From: Terriglobales bacterium
GTDB taxonomy: Bacteria; Acidobacteriota; Terriglobia; Bryobacterales; Bryobacteraceae
Length of the DNA stretch: 64,000 bases
Assembly (NCBI GenBank): GCA_027485675.1
Contig: JAIXQP010000021.1
Coordinates: 62,001 to 126,000, forward strand
Direction of reading: 5' to 3'
This document shows, one piece after another, positions 27,345 through 35,186 of the stretch. Positions within the stretch are counted from its first letter, which is position 1. Each line of letters begins with the position of its first letter. The position numbers were made by a program, and so were the translations under genes. The notes beneath the pieces are model-generated. The model had not been told where the DNA came from, did no database searches, and worked only from the letters and a program-made list of their open reading frames with translations.

Positions 27345-28685
27345 ATGACCAGACGCGAGGCAGTAGCGGCTGCGGCCGCCGGAATCACCATCGTTACCAA
27401 CGCCCAGGCCAAGCCCGCCGCCCTCGGCGGAGATCCCGTCCGCAAGAAGCCCTTCCCCGGCTGGCCCATCGTCGGCCCCGCCGAAAAGGACGGCCTCCAG
27501 CGCGTCCTCACGAGCGGCAAATGGTACCGCGGCAACGGCCAGCAGGTCGCCGCCTTCGAACAGAAATACGCCCAACTCCTCGGCTCGAAGCACTGCCTCG
27601 CCGTCGCCAACGGCACCAGCGCCCTCATGGTCGCCCTCCACGGCCTCGACGTCCAGGCCGGCGACGAAGTCATCGTCCCGCCCTACACCTTCATCGCCAC
27701 CATCAACGCCGTGCTCTCGAAGTGCGCCCTCCCCGTCTTCGCCGATACCGACGCCGCCTCCTTCCAAATCGATCCCAGCAAAATCTCCGCCGCCGTCACC
27801 GACCGCACCGTCGCCGTCATCCCCGTCCACATCGCCGGCACCCCGGCCGACCTCGATGGCGTCCTCGCCGCCGCCCAACCCAAGGGCCTCAAGGTCCTCG
27901 AAGACGCCGCCCAGGCCCACCTCGCCGAATGGAAAGGCAAACGCGTCGGCACCATCGGCCACTGCGGCACCTTCAGCTTCCAGGCCTCGAAGAACCTCAA
28001 CTCCGGCGAAGGCGGCGCCGTCGTCTCCGACGATGCTGACTTCATCGAACGCTGCTACGCCTACCATACGAACTCCAACTCCCGGAAGCCGCCCGCCGGC
28101 AGCGGCGCCTTCATGAGCGGCTGGAACGGCGCGCCCACCGCCCAGGGCGCCAACCTCCGCCTCACCGAGTTCCAGGCCGCCCTGCTCCTCGCCCAAATGG
28201 AGCGCCTCGACGCCCAGTCCAAGCGCCGCGATGAGAACGCCGCCTATCTCTCCCAACTCCTCCGCGAGATCCCCGGCGTCACCCCCGCCGCCTGGCCCAA
28301 AGGCGCCACCCGCAGCGCCTGGCATCTCTACATGTTCCGCTACGACGCCACCAAGTTCGCCAATCTGCCCCGCGCCAAATTCCTCAAGGCCCTGTCGGCC
28401 GAAGGCATCCCCGCCTCCGGCGGCTACTCCCCGCTCAACCGCCAGCCCTTCCTGGAGAACATCCTGAACTCCCGCGGCTACCAGCGCATCTACGGCGCCG
28501 CCCGCCTCAAGCAGTGGCGCGAGCAGAACGAACTCCCCGTCAACGATCGCCTCTGCAACGAAGCCGTCTGGTTCACCCAAACCATGCTCCTCGGCGAAAA
28601 GCGCGACATGGACGATATCGCCGCCGCCATCGCCAAGGTCCAACAGTTCTCCTCGGCCCTCGCTACCAGTTCGACGCCCGCTTAA
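27345..28685 (+). CDS. DegT/DnrJ/EryC1/StrS-family PLP aminotransferase with Tat-like signal
   Basis: A 446-residue fold-type I aminotransferase. The family PLP lysine is in FQASKNLNSGEGG, and the cofactor contacts NGTSAL, VPPYTFIAT and EDAAQAH are present. Members transaminate keto sugars. The N-terminus (TRREAVAAAAAGITIV...) looks like a weak Tat signal, so it may be periplasmic, unlike standard sugar aminotransferases. The ATG is preceded by TAGCAT at six bases and no ribosome-binding site. Its 3' end overlaps the convergent PA14-domain gene by 23 bases. Confidence 0.9.
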   Translation: MTRREAVAAAAAGITIVTNAQAKPAALGGDPVRKKPFPGWPIVGPAEKDGLQRVLTSGKWYRGNGQQVAAFEQKYAQLLGSKHCLAVANGTSALMVALHGLDVQAGDEVIVPPYTFIATINAVLSKCALPVFADTDAASFQIDPSKISAAVTDRTVAVIPVHIAGTPADLDGVLAAAQPKGLKVLEDAAQAHLAEWKGKRVGTIGHCGTFSFQASKNLNSGEGGAVVSDDADFIERCYAYHTNSNSRKPPAGSGAFMSGWNGAPTAQGANLRLTEFQAALLLAQMERLDAQSKRRDENAAYLSQLLREIPGVTPAAWPKGATRSAWHLYMFRYDATKFANLPRAKFLKALSAEGIPASGGYSPLNRQPFLENILNSRGYQRIYGAARLKQWREQNELPVNDRLCNEAVWFTQTMLLGEKRDMDDIAAAIAKVQQFSSALATSSTPA

Positions 28686-29265
28686 TCGCGCTCACCGTGC
28701 CCGCGGTGCGGCCTTCCCCCGCGGGCACCAGATAATCATCGGTGTTGAAAATGGTCCACGGCTGCCCCGGCGGCCGCACCGAGAGCACCAGCGCCAGTTC
28801 AAACCGCGGGCCCTGGAAATAGGCCACCCGCAGCCGAAACAATCCTCGCGACAGCGTCGCCGACGCCGTCAGCGGCTCCGGCCCATGCAAGCCGTCGTTG
28901 TCAATCACCAGCCGGTCATTGAGCCACAGCTTGGAGCCATCGTCGGAGAGCAGCCGGAACCGGTACACCCCCGGCCGGTCCACCCAGATCGTTCCGCGAT
29001 AATCAATCGCGAACCATTCAAAGCGGTCCCCAATCCCCGGAAAGCCCCGGTTAAACGACTGCGGCGAAATATCCAGCTTCGTCGTGTAAATGGTTCCCGC
29101 CGCCTTCGACTCCCGGAACCGGGGCAGCTCTTGCGCCCCCGGGGAGAGGAAGTAGACCTTTCCCTCCAGGCCCGCCGAAGAGAAAACGGTCGTGCCAAAC
29201 ACCGGGTCTTGCGCGGGCGGCTGCGCGCACAACGTCGCGGCCACCAAAAGCGCTCCGGCTCTCAT
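28663..29265 (-). CDS. PA14 domain-containing secreted protein
   Basis: A 200-residue protein with a short signal peptide (to about residue 15) and a PA14-like beta-barrel: IDYRGTIWVDRPGVYRFRLLSDDGSKLWLND is spread over residues about 85-115. PA14 domains bind carbohydrates or act as spacers in glycan-active proteins. It overlaps the upstream racemase gene by four bases (ATGA) and the convergent aminotransferase by 23 bases. It is the last gene of the DUF1592 - DUF1552 - racemase - PA14 operon. Confidence 0.88.
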   Translation of the reverse strand: MRAGALLVAATLCAQPPAQDPVFGTTVFSSAGLEGKVYFLSPGAQELPRFRESKAAGTIYTTKLDISPQSFNRGFPGIGDRFEWFAIDYRGTIWVDRPGVYRFRLLSDDGSKLWLNDRLVIDNDGLHGPEPLTASATLSRGLFRLRVAYFQGPRFELALVLSVRPPGQPWTIFNTDDYLVPAGEGRTAGTVSAIKRASNW

Positions 29266-29915
29266 AGCAGACTCTGCAGCGCGCTCACGCTCGTTTCGAG
29301 ACTCGAAAACACCGGGATCCCCAAGCGCTCCCGCAGCACCGGAACCAGCGGCCCCATCGAAACCTGCGCCAGCACCAGCGCCCCAATCCCCTGCCCCGCC
29401 AACTCCTCCGCCGCGGCCAGCAACCGGGCGTCATGCCCCGCCCGGTCCCCGTGCAGCAACGCCGCAATCGCCTCCGGCGCCACCAACGGCACAATCTCCA
29501 GCGGCGCGTCCCCGGCCGCCTCCCGCAGCAACTGCTCGGCTATCTCGAGCGTCGGCGGAAACGTCACCAACAGGCCCAGCCGCGATGCCGTCGCCGTCGC
29601 CAGCGCCGCCATCGGCTCATCGATCTTCAACAGCGGAATCGGCGACGCCGCCCGCAAAGCCGCCATCTGCTCCCGCGATACCGCCGAGCAGCTCACCAGG
29701 CCCGCCTGCGCCCCGTACACCTCGTGGCCAACCCGCGCCATCGCCAGCAGCCGCTCCCGCGCCGTATCCCAACGCCCGGCCGCGAACAGACCCATAATGC
29801 CATCATCCAACAGATTGGTGATGCGCAACTCCGGCCATACCCGCGGGTAATACTGCATAAGCGGCTCAACCGAAGGCCGAGCCGCATGCAAAAAAACCAC
29901 GTGCGGGACAGACAT
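29262..29915 (-). CDS. Aspartate/glutamate racemase-like protein
   Basis: A 217-residue protein of the Asp/Glu racemase superfamily. The first catalytic cysteine is in GLVSCSAVS. The second, usually within VLGCTE, is absent: the aligned stretch reads LAQVSMGP. Racemases need both cysteines; one-cysteine members include isomerases and decarboxylases, so racemase activity is not supported. No export signal is seen. It sits eight bases after the DUF1552 gene and overlaps the PA14 gene by four bases. Confidence 0.8.
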   Translation of the reverse strand: MSVPHVVFLHAARPSVEPLMQYYPRVWPELRITNLLDDGIMGLFAAGRWDTARERLLAMARVGHEVYGAQAGLVSCSAVSREQMAALRAASPIPLLKIDEPMAALATATASRLGLLVTFPPTLEIAEQLLREAAGDAPLEIVPLVAPEAIAALLHGDRAGHDARLLAAAEELAGQGIGALVLAQVSMGPLVPVLRERLGIPVFSSLETSVSALQSLL

Positions 29916-29923
29916 CCCGAAGC

Positions 29924-31243
29924 CTACACCAGAACGCCCCGCGCCGGACCCGTGCTATCGGCAAACCGCTCCACCGGCGTCCCAAAGGCGTCCAGCATCG
30001 AAACGTAGAGATTCGACAAGGGGCTGTCCGGGCTGTAGATCAGATGCTGGCCCGTGTTCAACCGCCCACCGGCCCGGCCCGCCAGCACCAGCGGCAGATT
30101 GTGCGGATCGTGCTTGTTCCCGTCGCGGAAGCCGGCCCCGAACAGGATCATCGAGTTGTGCAGAACGTTGCTCTCCCCCTCGGGAATCGCCGCCAGTTTC
30201 TGCAGCAGATACGCATACTGCGCCACATGCCATTGGCCGATCAACTGATACTGCCGCATCTGTTCCGGATCGTCCATGTGGTGCGAAATCGAGTGGTGCC
30301 CGCCCTTCACCCCGTCCACGAACGAGAAGTTCTGGTTGCTCACCGCGTTGCTGAACATGAACGTGGCAATTCGCGTCGAGTCCGTCTGGAACGCCAGCGC
30401 AATCATGTCCAACATCAGCCGCACATGGTCGGCGTAGTCCTTCGGCTGCGCCTCGGGCTTGGCGGCCGGATCAATCGCCACGCGCGGCTTCCACGCCCGC
30501 TGCGCCGGGCTCGTCGACCGCTCCAGGCGTTCTTCGAGCGAGCGCACCACGCTCAAGTATTCGTCCATCCGCACCTGATCGGCCCGGCCCAACTGCGTCC
30601 GCAACTGCTTGGCGTCGTCAAGCACCAGATCGAGCAACTGCGCATCGCTCTTGGCGGAGTTGCCCGCCGGACGCGTCGACCGCAGCAGCCGTTCAAACAC
30701 CGACCGGGGGTTGATTTCGCGGGCCAGCGGATTCGTGTGACCACTCCACGCAATGTGCGAACCGTAAACCCGGGTGTAGCCGACGTTGCGGTCCACCCCC
30801 GTCGTCACCGGGTTCACCCCGAGTTCAAAGGAAGGAAACGGCGTCTGCTGGCCCGAACGCTGCGCCGCCACCTGGTCCATCGATACGCCGTTGCAGTTGA
30901 TATCCACGCCCAGCGTCTTCGTCACCGTCGTGCAAGTCAGGAAGCCGGAGGTCTTCACATAGTGCCCGTCGCCGCCCTTGGACGCCTGGTTCCAAAGGTT
31001 GGTCGCCACGATCAGGTCTTTCTTGAACGCTTCAAGCGGCGACAACGTCTTGTTCAGTACGAACTCCCGGCCCACCCCGGCCGGCGTCCAGTTGTCGGGG
31101 TGCACGCCGTTCGGCATGTAGAGCACCGCCATGCGCACGGGGGCTTTCGCCGCCGGCCCTTTGGCCGCCATCGCTTCGAGCCAGGGTAGCGCGAGCGCCG
31201 CGCCAGTGCCACGAAGTAGGGTACGTCGGGATAGGGGTTTCAT
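29924..31243 (-). CDS. DUF1552 family protein (Tat-exported)
   Basis: A 439-residue DUF1552 protein with a twin-arginine signal (SRRTLLRGTGAALALPWLEAM). Family hallmarks include AVLYMPNGVHPDNW, SMDQVAAQ, YGSHIAWSG and VKGGHHSISHH. The family is always found with DUF1592-type cytochrome proteins and is structurally related to DUF1501; the function is unknown. The start codon overlaps the stop of the DUF1592 gene in ATGA, so the two are translationally coupled. Confidence 0.93.
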   Translation of the reverse strand: MKPLSRRTLLRGTGAALALPWLEAMAAKGPAAKAPVRMAVLYMPNGVHPDNWTPAGVGREFVLNKTLSPLEAFKKDLIVATNLWNQASKGGDGHYVKTSGFLTCTTVTKTLGVDINCNGVSMDQVAAQRSGQQTPFPSFELGVNPVTTGVDRNVGYTRVYGSHIAWSGHTNPLAREINPRSVFERLLRSTRPAGNSAKSDAQLLDLVLDDAKQLRTQLGRADQVRMDEYLSVVRSLEERLERSTSPAQRAWKPRVAIDPAAKPEAQPKDYADHVRLMLDMIALAFQTDSTRIATFMFSNAVSNQNFSFVDGVKGGHHSISHHMDDPEQMRQYQLIGQWHVAQYAYLLQKLAAIPEGESNVLHNSMILFGAGFRDGNKHDPHNLPLVLAGRAGGRLNTGQHLIYSPDSPLSNLYVSMLDAFGTPVERFADSTGPARGVLV

Positions 31244-33033
31244 TGTTTTGTCTCCAGCCGGAACGGTACGCTCCGAACAATCTCCGTTATTAAAGTATGC
31301 GCCTTATATCCGTCCCGCTCAACCGCGGTCACAATCTGATCGACAGCGCACTCATCTTCCGTCGTCAATCCCCGGCCGAGCGCGTAACCCAGCATCTTGC
31401 CCGCCAGATTCCGGACAATCTGGTTCTTCTTGGCAAACAGGACTTTCTTCAACTCGTCCGGCCCGTTGTACTTCGTGCCATCCGGCAACACCCCGGAGGC
31501 GTCAATCGGCTGCCCGGCGTCCGTATCGCGCCAACGGCCCACCGAGTCGTAGTTCTCGAGACCAAATCCCATCGGGTCAATCCGGTTATGGCACGAAGCG
31601 CACGTCGGGTTGGCCCGGTGCTGCTCAAGACGCGCCCGCAGCGTCTGCGGCGTGCCGCCCTCGTGTTCTTTCAACTCCGGCACATTCGGCGGCGGCGGAG
31701 GAGGAGGCGTCCCCAGCAGCGATTCTAAAATCCACTTGCCGCGCAGCACCGGGCTCGTCCGCGTCGGATACGAACTCACCGCCAGCACCGCGGCCATGCC
31801 CAACAACCCGCCTCGATGCGAACCCGGCGGCAGCTTAAACCGCACCGGCTGCTGCCGAATGCCCGTCGGCACCATCCCGTAATACCGCGCCAACTTGCTG
31901 CTCACCACCGAATACGGGGCATCAATCAGATAAGTGAGCGGCTCATTCTGCATCAGAATCTCGTGGAAGAACAGCGCCGGCTCATACTGAATGCCGGACT
32001 CGACCTCCGTCTCGTAGTAGTCCCCGGCCACCTTCGGATCGGGCTTGATGTCCCGGCCCAACTCCCGGATCGAAAGCCACTGCCCCACAAAATTCTCGGC
32101 AAACTCTCGCGACTTCTGATCTTTCAGCATCCGCACCGTCTGCGCGCTCAGCACCTCCGGGTCCGCCAGCTTGCCCTCGGCCGCCAGCTTGAACAACTCG
32201 GCGTCCGGCATGCCGCCCCACAGGAAGTAACTCAACCGGCTCGCCATGGCGTAGTCGTGCGTCGCGTTCTCCAGGCGAAACAGGAAATGCGGCGACATCA
32301 TCACGCCCTGTATGGCGTAGCTGATCGCGTCGTCGTAGGTGTCGCCCCGCTTCTCCGCCGCGGCGAACAGCGCGACATACCGGTCAATCTCCGCGGGCTG
32401 CACCGGCCGCCGGAACGCCCGCGGCAACAGCGCCGTCAACGTCGCCCGGGCATCGGGCGTCGGCGTCAAAAACGCCGCCCGGGATTTCGGATCCCGCATC
32501 GCATAGTCCAGCGCAATCTTGGCCGCCTCGAGATACTTCTCGGCATGAATCGGCGAGATGAACAGGGTTTCGGCGGCGTTGTCGAAGCCTTCCCCGCCCG
32601 CTCCGTCAATCGGCAGGTTCCGCCCGGCGTTCACGGGAATATTCAGCAGGTCCCGCACCGTCGCCGTGTACTCGTTGCGATTCAGCCGCCGCAGCGGAAA
32701 CGCCGGCGGCGTAATCCCGTCCGCGCACGCGGCCTTATGCAGCGTGGTCGTAATCCACGTCGAAAACCGGTCCCGGTCCTCAAGAGCCACGGCCGGATTC
32801 CCCGGCGGCGGCATCTCCCCTTCCCGGATCAGATTCGCCGCCCGCGCCCAGAGCTTCGAACGTGTCGTAATCGACGCCTCATCCGGAAACTGAGAGAAGT
32901 TGAACCCTCCCAGCGCCACCTTACCCGAGTGGCACTTGGCGCAATGCGTGCGCAGCAGCCCTTGCGCCTCGGCAAAGGTAAACGGATCAGCCGCGAACGC
33001 TGCAGGAGCCAGGAAGAGAAGAAACTTTAACAT
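31240..33033 (-). CDS. DUF1592 family cytochrome-domain protein (DUF1587/1592/1588/1585)
   Basis: A 597-residue exported protein: signal peptide to about residue 15, cytochrome c motif C31-A-K-C34-H35, then the DUF1587, DUF1595/1592, DUF1588 and DUF1585 series. A second CxxCH (CASCHNRIDPMGFGLENYD spans it) lies in DUF1588. It is a periplasmic c-type cytochrome fused to domains of unknown role, and partner of the DUF1552 protein that follows. The 47 bases upstream hold two interleaved inverted repeats and a CATAAT hexamer 14 bases before the ATG. Confidence 0.92.
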   Translation of the reverse strand: MLKFLLFLAPAAFAADPFTFAEAQGLLRTHCAKCHSGKVALGGFNFSQFPDEASITTRSKLWARAANLIREGEMPPPGNPAVALEDRDRFSTWITTTLHKAACADGITPPAFPLRRLNRNEYTATVRDLLNIPVNAGRNLPIDGAGGEGFDNAAETLFISPIHAEKYLEAAKIALDYAMRDPKSRAAFLTPTPDARATLTALLPRAFRRPVQPAEIDRYVALFAAAEKRGDTYDDAISYAIQGVMMSPHFLFRLENATHDYAMASRLSYFLWGGMPDAELFKLAAEGKLADPEVLSAQTVRMLKDQKSREFAENFVGQWLSIRELGRDIKPDPKVAGDYYETEVESGIQYEPALFFHEILMQNEPLTYLIDAPYSVVSSKLARYYGMVPTGIRQQPVRFKLPPGSHRGGLLGMAAVLAVSSYPTRTSPVLRGKWILESLLGTPPPPPPPNVPELKEHEGGTPQTLRARLEQHRANPTCASCHNRIDPMGFGLENYDSVGRWRDTDAGQPIDASGVLPDGTKYNGPDELKKVLFAKKNQIVRNLAGKMLGYALGRGLTTEDECAVDQIVTAVERDGYKAHTLITEIVRSVPFRLETKQ

Positions 33034-33079
33034 GCGGGGACGCTGGTATTATGTCGCACTTCCCCGCCAAAAACCAGCG
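33034..33079. repeat. Two interleaved perfect 7-bp inverted repeats before the DUF1592 operon
   Basis: GCGGGGA (33034-33040) pairs with TCCCCGC (33061-33067), and CGCTGGT (33041-33047) pairs with ACCAGCG (33073-33079). The two pairs interlock, so in RNA they could form a pseudoknot or two competing hairpins ending at the ATG of the DUF1592 gene; in DNA they could be paired operators flanking the CATAAT hexamer at 33048-33053 (minus strand). Confidence 0.55.
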
Positions 33080-33080
33080 C

Positions 33081-33737
33081 CTACCGCCGGCGCCGCAGAA
33101 CCGCTAGGCCAAGCAGCCCCATACCCAACATGAGGTACGTGCCCGGCTCCGGCGTCTCCACCTGCAGCGTGAAACTCCCCCGGAAATCGTTACCGCTCAC
33201 AATCCCCGGCGTGCTCGAATAGCCGCCTACCGTATTCCCTCCCGCCCGCTCGTGCGACAGCGCCGTCAACGTCACCCGGTAATCCCCTTCGATGTATTGC
33301 AAGGTCCCCGCACCCGGCACAATCGGCAAACCGTCCAGCCGGTGGGTCAAAACCGCGCTGTTGGCCGCAAACGTAGAGCCGTTCGCATTCACCACCGCCG
33401 AAATCCCGGGAATATTGCCATCCCCTCCGAAGAACAAATTCAACCCAAAATGCGACGGACTCTGCAGCGCAGGCTGCGCCCGGTAGGTAAACGTGTAGGA
33501 CCCCGGCACTAAAGGGATGTTGATGCTCGCGCCTGCGCCATTGCCCGAATTCAAGGCGGTAGCGCCGTCGCGCAAATAGAGGTTGAAGATCAAGTCTCCC
33601 CCTTGCGTATTCCAAACCTCAAGATTCGTCAATCCTTGAGAGTTCGAGGCAAACAGGGTAGCCCCCGTCAGCGTGGCAGCGGAAACCGAGCCAAGACTGG
33701 CCAGGCCAGCCAAGAGGGTAAGGACTAAAGTTCGCAT
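33081..33737 (-). CDS. PEP-CTERM sorting domain protein
   Basis: A 218-residue secreted protein. A Sec signal (to about residue 20) precedes a beta-rich domain with many Asn/Gly/Ser residues. The C-terminus is a textbook PEP-CTERM tail: PEPGTYL, a hydrophobic helix, and RRRR at the end. Such proteins are processed by exosortase (EpsH-type) and are linked to exopolysaccharide or biofilm matrix in organisms that carry it; no exosortase is in this window. It has its own upstream region of 71 bases with two inverted repeats, so it is probably transcribed separately. Confidence 0.92.
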   Translation of the reverse strand: MRTLVLTLLAGLASLGSVSAATLTGATLFASNSQGLTNLEVWNTQGGDLIFNLYLRDGATALNSGNGAGASINIPLVPGSYTFTYRAQPALQSPSHFGLNLFFGGDGNIPGISAVVNANGSTFAANSAVLTHRLDGLPIVPGAGTLQYIEGDYRVTLTALSHERAGGNTVGGYSSTPGIVSGNDFRGSFTLQVETPEPGTYLMLGMGLLGLAVLRRRR

Positions 33738-33808
33738 GGTTCTAGGATGGACCTCCTAGTATCTACGAAAAATATCCCCGATGGAGGTAGACCCTACGGG
33801 TAAAAGTA
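33738..33808 (-). promoter_or_regulatory. Control region of the PEP-CTERM gene
   Basis: Two symmetric elements precede the gene. ACCCTACGGGT (33791-33801, arms ACCC/GGGT) resembles sites of LuxR/NarL-type regulators. CTAGGA/TCCTAG (33742-33747 and 33754-33759) encloses the AGGAGG ribosome-binding site in the mRNA, which then lies about 14 bases from the ATG, so a hairpin could mask it. Confidence 0.4.
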
Positions 33809-35182
33809 CTAGGCGAGCAAAGCCTTCACCACGCCACCATGAACGTCCGTTAACCGGAAGTACCGGCCCTGAAACCGATACGTCAACTTCGTATGGTCCA
33901 AACCCAGCAGATGCAACAACGTAGCCTGGAAATCATGCACATGCACCGGATCCTTCACCACGTTGTAGCTATACTCATCCGTCTCCCCGTACACCACCCC
34001 CGGCTTCGCTCCCCCGCCCGCCATCCACATCGAAAAACACCGCGGATGATGGTCCCGCCCATAATCCCCGTCCGTTAACTGCCCCTGACAGTACACCGTC
34101 CGCCCGAACTCCCCGCCCCAAACCACCAGCGTATCGTCCAACATCCCCCGCTGCTTCAAATCCTGCACCAGCGCCGCCGCCGGCTGATCCGTCTCCCGGC
34201 ACCGCGCCGGCATCCCCTTCGGCAGGCCCCCGTGATGATCCCAATCCCGGTGATAGAGCTGAATAAACCGCACTCCCCGCTCCGCCAACCGCCGCGCCAT
34301 CAGGCAGTTGTAGCCAAACGTCCCCGGTTTCCGCGCGTCCGGACCGTACAGATCAAACGTGCTCGCCGGCTCTTTACTCAGATCGGTTAACTCCGGCACC
34401 GAAGCCTGCATCGCAAACGCCATCTCGTACTGCGCAATCCGCGTCGAAATCTCCGGGTCGCCCGAATCTTCGAGATTCTTCTGGTTCAACGCCGCCAGCG
34501 TATCGAGATAATCCCGCCGATCTTCCCGCGTAAACCCCTCCGGATCCTGCAGATAGAGCACCGGCGAACCCACGCTCCGGAACTTCACCCCCTGGTAGCG
34601 CGACGGCAAAAACCCCGCGCCCCACAGCCGGTCATACAGCGGCTGCCCGCCGCCCCCCGCCCCCGGCGAGATCAGCACAATAAACCCCGGCAGGTCCTTC
34701 GATTCGCTCCCCAAACCGTAGCTGACCCAACTGCCAATGCTCGGCCGCCCCGCAATCTGCGACCCCGTCTGCAAAAACGTCACCGCCGGATCGTGATTGA
34801 TCGCCTCCGTATGCAAACTCCGTACCACGGTCAGGTCATCAATGATCTTCGCCGTATGCGGCAACAGATCGCTCACCCACGTCCCGTTCTGCCCATGCTG
34901 CGAGAACCCGAACTTCGACGGCACCACCGGAAAACTCGCCTGCTGCCCCGACATCCCCGTCAGCCGCTGCCCCCGCCGGATCGAATCCGGCAACTCCGAC
35001 TTGTAAATGTCCTTGAGCTTCGGCTTATAGTCGAACGTCTCGAGCTGCGACGGCCCCCCGGACTGAAACAGGTAGATCACCCGTTTCGCCTTCGGCGCAT
35101 GGTGATACGGCTCCTTCCCCTCGAGCGCATGGAAGGCCGCGAGACCGGCAGTAGAGGAGGCAAGAAATTGGCGTCGCGTCAT
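33809..35182 (-). CDS. DUF1501 family protein (Tat-exported), second copy
   Basis: A 457-residue DUF1501 protein with the Tat signal TRRQFLASS. Family blocks are [50 protein letters not shown] and [13 protein letters not shown]. It is clearly diverged from the copy at 19031-20431, so the two represent old paralogues, not a recent tandem duplication. It lies four bases after the LamG-containing DUF1549/DUF1553 gene and is the last gene of the Rrf2 operon. Confidence 0.93.
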   Translation of the reverse strand: MTRRQFLASSTAGLAAFHALEGKEPYHHAPKAKRVIYLFQSGGPSQLETFDYKPKLKDIYKSELPDSIRRGQRLTGMSGQQASFPVVPSKFGFSQHGQNGTWVSDLLPHTAKIIDDLTVVRSLHTEAINHDPAVTFLQTGSQIAGRPSIGSWVSYGLGSESKDLPGFIVLISPGAGGGGQPLYDRLWGAGFLPSRYQGVKFRSVGSPVLYLQDPEGFTREDRRDYLDTLAALNQKNLEDSGDPEISTRIAQYEMAFAMQASVPELTDLSKEPASTFDLYGPDARKPGTFGYNCLMARRLAERGVRFIQLYHRDWDHHGGLPKGMPARCRETDQPAAALVQDLKQRGMLDDTLVVWGGEFGRTVYCQGQLTDGDYGRDHHPRCFSMWMAGGGAKPGVVYGETDEYSYNVVKDPVHVHDFQATLLHLLGLDHTKLTYRFQGRYFRLTDVHGGVVKALLA

Positions 35183-35186
35183 GATA

